The notes beneath the pieces are model-generated. The model saw only the letters and a program-made list of their open reading frames with translations. It was not told where the DNA came from and did no database searches. From Hofstenia miamia (lineage: Eukaryota > Xenacoelomorpha > Acoela), in NCBI GenBank assembly GCA_004352715.1, contig SCFE01000003.1, positions 5,270,979 through 5,334,978 on the forward strand: DNA of 64,000 bases, read 5' to 3'. Below are positions 59,252 through 64,000 of this stretch, piece after piece. A program made the position numbers and the translations under genes. Position 1 is the stretch's first letter, and each line of letters starts with the position of its first letter.

Positions 59252-60701
59252 TTATATAACGATGTTAAAATTGTCTTTTTTAATTTCATGATGGTGTTGA
59301 AATATTTCAGTATTTAAATGTCCATTAATATGCTCTTTTATACGTTTCCCGAAATGGCGGCTTGTTTCTCCAATGTACAATTTGTTACAATTGTCACATT
59401 GATATTTATAAACTATTGAAGAAACTAAGTCTTCGGGAATGTAGTCTTTGTTCTTAAAAAGATGTTCAGTTTTCAAAGTACTAAAAATTGGAATAAGTCT
59501 TGATCTTATGAGCTTTTTATTGATATTTACTAAGTTATTTGACAATTTCTTGATGTTGTTTTCTATATATGGAAGTTTCCAATATATTTTTTGCTTCGCT
59601 TGATCTTGCAATAATTGAGTTGTTAACTTTGTTTCATTATCTTGTTGTAAAATTTGTTTAGTGATAATTTTCTTAATTAATTTATGCGGATAACCATTGT
59701 TTTCAAAAACTGTGTACAATGTGTCAAGTGCTGATGTTAGAACTTTGTAATCAGATGATATTGCATAAATTCTTTTACAAATTGCTTTGACGCTGTTGAT
59801 TTTATACTTCTTGTCACAATAAGATGTAAATGGTATGTATAAGCCAGTGTTGGTAATTTTGAAGTGATAACTTGAAGAAAAAGTTGTATGATGATTTGAA
59901 ATTTGAGTATCTAGAAATATTAGTTTGTTGTCAATTTGATTTTCCATTGTAAATTGAATTTCAGTCATTTGATTGTTTAAATATTTTAAAAAATTATTTG
60001 CTTCATCTTGGTTACTAAACACAGCAAAGATATCATCAACATATCGTTTATAAAATAGAAAATCATGATTAGTAAAATTCCTTTCAATAATGTCCATTGC
60101 AAATTGGACATACCATCAATTTGATTATAAATGGAGCCATCAAAAAGAAAATAATTATCTAAGCATGCCATTTTCAAAAGTTCTTTTAAAGTATTCATTT
60201 CGATGTCGATCTTTTCTTGAGGAATAATTGATATTAAATGTTCTATAGTCTTCTTAACAGGTATGTTAGTAAAAAGGCTTTTAACGTCGTAACTAACAAT
60301 AAATTTTTTAAATTGATTTCTTTTGTAAAAGGTGTTGAGTTCATCAATAAATTCAAAAGAGTCAGATAGTACATATTTATTTGGTAAGAATTCCTTAAGA
60401 ATACTATCAAGCCATTTGCTCAAGTTTGAAGTTATTGAATTAACCATAGAAAGAATTGGTCTCATTGGAGGATCTTTATTGTCTTTATGTACTTTTGCAA
60501 GTCCATAAAGTCTAGCTGGTTGACTTCCTGTGCTGCGAATTTTGTTGTAGATTTCAGATGAAATTTTATTATTGTTTCTTAGAGATAGTAACTTCTTGTT
60601 AAATTTTTCTTCAATATGCATAAAGTAATTGTTCTTAATTTTCGAGTCAGGATAAACTTTGCTAAATTTTGATGAGTCATTTAAGATGTTATTCATTTTT
60701 T
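59252..60701 (-). mobile_element. Penelope-like element: reverse transcriptase plus GIY-YIG endonuclease
   Basis: Retroelement enzyme of the Penelope class in two frames. The upstream frame (from the N gap to about 60100) has RLYGLAKVHKDNKDPPMRPI and FIVSYDVKSLFTNIPV, the first RT motifs. The downstream frame (60097-59252) has FYKRYVDDIFAVF with the catalytic YVDD at 60032-60043, a thumb region, then the endonuclease: YKYQCDNC, LYIGETSRHFGKRIKEH with YIG at 59369-59377. At the junction the sequence goes from DGMS straight to FAMDII; the GSPLSP-type motif expected there is missing, so a deletion of about 10 codons combined with a frame change has removed RT motif B. The N-terminus is lost in the gap at 60702. 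Otherwise well preserved, so relatively recent. Confidence 0.9.
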
Positions 60702-60768
60702 NNNNNNNNNNNNNNNNNNNNNNNNNNNNNNNNNNNNNNNNNNNNNNNNNNNNNNNNNNNNNNNNNNN
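60702..60768. other. Assembly gap (67 N) followed by TA
   Basis: N run cutting off the Penelope N-terminus. Confidence 1.
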
Positions 60769-61549
60769 TATATATATATATATGAGATGCGACAATAAAG
60801 TCCCCGGAATAAATTATTATCAGTTCAATTATTATTTAATGAGCGAAGTTAATTGTTACAAAGTACGTTGAACCTTGATGTTATACTAGTGTGTAATGCA
60901 TCCAATTGGCCAATTAGACATCAAAGAGTGAAAAGTGCTGGAATATTTAATGAAAATAATTTTTATGGAATAATTTGTTTTATTTAAAAAAATATTTTTT
61001 GTTGACTTTACCCACAAGATCCTGATAACCAAGCACTTGAATGGGTAGTCCAAAGGCTACCAAAAAAAATTTTAACCCTTATCAGGACTTCTGTCAACAT
61101 TTTCTTGATATCATATTATTGCCTATGTACATTAACAGAACATTTCAAAAACTATTATTTATTTATAATATATTCTTTTAAATATTAGAAATATTCATTG
61201 TAATGAATAAACTATGTCTACTGTTGCTCATAGTTGATCATTAAAATGAAATCTAACATGGATTCTAATAAAATTTGTATTTGTTCTTTGTAGGTGCAAT
61301 ATAGATAAAACAACAGTTACTACAAATTCAAAACAAGAATGGAAAGCGATATAAAACACTCTCTGAATGATGTTGATTTATAAATGATACAATAATCCTT
61401 TAATAATTATTATTTATTTATTTTAAGCCTTTGTACAATGCAAAAAAGTATAAAAATACATATTAAGATTTAAAGTAAATTGTTTTTCTATAATTTCACT
61501 TAGTTGCAAATTGATATTACTTAGTCACAGACTTTATTCTTTGAATAAT

Positions 61550-61790
61550 CAAATAAATTCTTTTCCTTAGTAGTAATTCTAATTTATATGTTTTTCTTAA
61601 TTTTTTTAAAATTAGATTCTTCTTTAATTTCAGGGGATAACTTGTTCCATAGATCTCTATAGTAATTGATGAAACAGTTCTTCATAATTCTTTTTGAAAA
61701 TAAAAATGTTCTATAGCACTTGGTTCTAATATATAGTTTTAATTAAATTTTTGTTTTTCTATCTAATTTTCAAAATGTTCTCAATGAATA
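61550..61790 (-). pseudogene. LINE ORF2 C-terminal fragment
   Basis: Minus strand: CFINYYRDLWNKLSPEIKEE then NFKKIKKNI and stop. The DLWNKLSPEI box corresponds to the WNKLPVHI box of the LINE at 11.5 kb. Only the extreme 3' end of ORF2 is present, as expected for a 5'-truncated LINE. Bases 60784-61549 and 61791-62919 hold nothing recognised. Confidence 0.65.
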
Positions 61791-62922
61791 TAGGTGAATC
61801 AAGGATACTTATCGAGAACTTTGATCAAAAATTGAACAAGTTATTTTGCCATTAATACATCAACTTTGAAGACTTCTATATGATTGATGCAAACTTGATG
61901 ACATTAGCATTCTTTATCTATAAAATTGGAGGTTAGAGCAGCATTTCAAACACCTTTCTTGATTTTTGATTTTTGGAGACTATTTCAATATGATTCTCAC
62001 TAAGCATAAAAATATTCTTCAAAAATTTGTTTTGTTCGGGTTTACATCCGTTTTTTCATAATAATATATGTATTATTACAGGCCACATCGAAGAGAATAT
62101 AAAAGAAATTAAGGCTCCACAAATAGTTTGTCTCCCTGTTAGAAAATTTCAAAAGCCTTTCATTACACCTATCAACATCACTTTTCAAGCGATGGTAGTA
62201 TAAAAACAGAAGTTTGATAAATTTTGTAAACAAGACTTTTACAACTTTTTTCTTATATAAGTATGGATTAAATTATTATATTCATGCTCAAATAGAATAA
62301 CAACTATTGACAAGATACATCACTGTTGAAAACAAAAATATACCTGATGTGGACAAAATGTTAACAGACGTCCTGATGAGAGTTAAAATGAATTCAGACC
62401 AAGTGAATATTTTTTATTATGATTAATAAATGTAATTTTTATACTTATGCAGAAAAAATGTCAGTAATTGATACGAACATTATATATAACTAATAAATAT
62501 AATTCAAAATATTGAAATATTCCTAATCATCAAAAATATCAACTCATACTGTAAATATATGTGGTTCGCCTAAAATGAGCCACTATGTTAGATACGCAGC
62601 TAATTCCTGAATTTCAACCAGTTTGATGCCTTCATGAGTAGCCATTCAAAATATGCCCGAATTTCACTACAGCAAAGAGCACTAGCAACGAAGTTGTCAA
62701 AGAAAGATGAATCACGATGAGCTATAGGATGAAGATTGAATATTAGTCACCGAGGAGTTCAAAGCATGTTGAAAATGGAAGGGATTGACTACTTCTAATC
62801 TCTCAAAAATTACACACCATCAAAGTTATCATTCTGTCATTGAAGATATATTATTTTTACCTCAAAGAAGGCACTATTACTTATATCAAATCAAGTGCAT
62901 GTTGAATGTGTTTTGTCACTAA

Positions 62923-63147
62923 GGCCACGGTTAGACTAGTGATTTGCTCAAAAGTGATCTATCACATTTTGAGTGAATCACACGTCTAACAACCCGAGAT
63001 AATTAGCGATGTGACGATCACGAAGAAATCGTGCGCGTTCGATTTCCTTGTGATCGTCACATCGCTAATTATCTAGGGTGGTTAGACGTGCAATGCTTTC
63101 AAAAGTGACAGATCACTTTTAACCGTTCACCTAGTCTAACCGTGGCC
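62923..63147. mobile_element. Harbinger-type palindromic MITE, 225 bp
   Basis: Starts GGCCACGGTTAGACTAG and ends CTAGTCTAACCGTGGCC. The inverted match extends with interruptions almost to the centre, where GATAATTAGCGATGTGACGA and GATCGTCACATCGCTAATTATC are inverted again. TAA flanks both sides (62920-62922 and 63148-63150), the 3-base target typical of PIF/Harbinger. No coding capacity. Confidence 0.88.
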
Positions 63148-63150
63148 TAA

Positions 63151-63733
63151 GCGCATGCGCAGTTAAGGAATATAAGATAATCATTAAAATAAATGGAATG
63201 TAGAAGGCAGCCATGCTTCCGAATATCATTATCATTCATAATGGCACAGATTGGCTTTCCCTCTATTCGTTAATAAGAGTTTTCTGGTCTATGTAGAGAA
63301 ACTGCAAATAACGCCCCTCCTATACAGGATGATATAAACCAAATGAATAATAATTTTAAAGTCATCCATTTTTTTGAACGATTCATTTCACTATATCGAA
63401 CCTAAATATAGCAATTTGCGACGAAGTATAATATATTCTGGAAGTAGATTTCCTAATGTAGCACTTCAGAACTATCAAGTTATAGTAAAATATTTTTTTC
63501 AACTTCATATTTTATGCGAGTTCTAAAGACTAACTCTCTAGGTTCGTATGCGTGAGTTCCTATTTGTAATTGTATATTTTTATGAAAATTATAAAATGAT
63601 AAACGTTAGTGTGTCTATGTTTGAACGTGTAATAAAGTGAATAAACGTGTATCACAGTAAGCAATAGATCAAGGATAACCTTTTCTCATGGTAAACAACT
63701 TTTTGGTGATTACTCAACAAACTTGTTTTGCAA

Positions 63734-63778
<45 letters not shown>

Positions 63779-64000
63779 ATATATATCGGACATTTTAATG
63801 AAACATGCAACACTGTTTTATTTAATCTCTAACATTACATGATGACAGATGTGCAAATGTCTTTGGAGAATTAAAACCTAGCTATTTATTTAGTTTTAAG
63901 AAAGCTAGTATTTTTGATCGAATAACGAGTTAGCAAAACAAATTTTTAAAAGTTTTTTTGACAAAAAGATTACAGTGGTGGAGATATCACCCATTCTGGA
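63151..64000. other. Right edge, no gene recognised
   Basis: AT-rich DNA with a (TA)n tract at 63738-63786 containing one TATTATA interruption. Confidence 0.7.

Noticed and set aside
62560-62900. Possible transposase remnant left of the Harbinger MITE
   Set aside because: Translations on both strands gave no recognisable motif.
1-64000. tRNA, rRNA, CRISPR arrays or prokaryotic operons
   Set aside because: No cloverleaf with a GTTCRANNC-type T-loop, no rRNA segment and no spaced direct repeats were found by eye. An automated scan (tRNAscan-SE, Infernal) would be decisive.

Overview
The window is AT-rich, repeat-laden eukaryotic DNA from an invertebrate animal. Two full-length host-type genes are visible: a patched-related (RND/sterol-sensing-domain) membrane protein on the minus strand (6192-8612) and a type II membrane M13 (neprilysin-like) metallopeptidase on the plus strand (50350-52614). 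Both families are commonly expanded in ecdysozoans, and the transposon mix (DD41D and DD34D mariners, Tc1-like, hAT, Penelope-like, CR1/Jockey-type LINEs) would fit an arthropod such as a chelicerate. The exact lineage cannot be fixed from the sequence. No bacterial features, CRISPR, rRNA or tRNA genes were found. Seven N gaps are present; at least four border (TA)n runs, so several boundaries are assembly limits.

Layout. 0-5 kb: an old DD41D mariner broken by three insertions, two of them foldback MITE-like elements, followed by a 516-bp unit duplicated in tandem without visible differences. 6-9 kb: the patched-related gene. 9-10.6 kb: GC-rich tandem repeats. 11.5-12.6 kb: a LINE reverse-transcriptase fossil. 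13.9-24.2 kb: two copies (A and B) of a ~2.2-kb block. Copy A carries a young DD41D mariner with ~100-bp inverted repeats, and copy B preserves the matching empty site. Minisatellite, GC-rich repeats, hAT remnants and a second LINE fossil lie between and around them. 26-33.8 kb: hAT end, Penelope-like fragments, another DD41D 3' end, an exon-intron transposon gene with a 41-nt intron, and a Tc1-like element that lost its catalytic core but keeps an intact DNA-binding reading frame. 34-50 kb: mostly unrecognised DNA with two small hAT elements with 8-bp target duplications, a probable Polinton-type protease fossil and several small repeats. 50.3-52.6 kb: the neprilysin-like gene. 53-55 kb: a decayed DD34D mariner. 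58.5-61.8 kb: a Penelope-like element with reverse transcriptase and GIY-YIG endonuclease, flanked by LINE 3' ends. 62.9 kb: a Harbinger-type palindromic MITE.

The two host genes sit 42 kb apart on opposite strands and nothing suggests they work together. Both are single uninterrupted reading frames, which is unusual for these families in animals. The rest of the window is a layered record of transposition whose relative order can be partly read from nested insertions, empty sites and target duplications.
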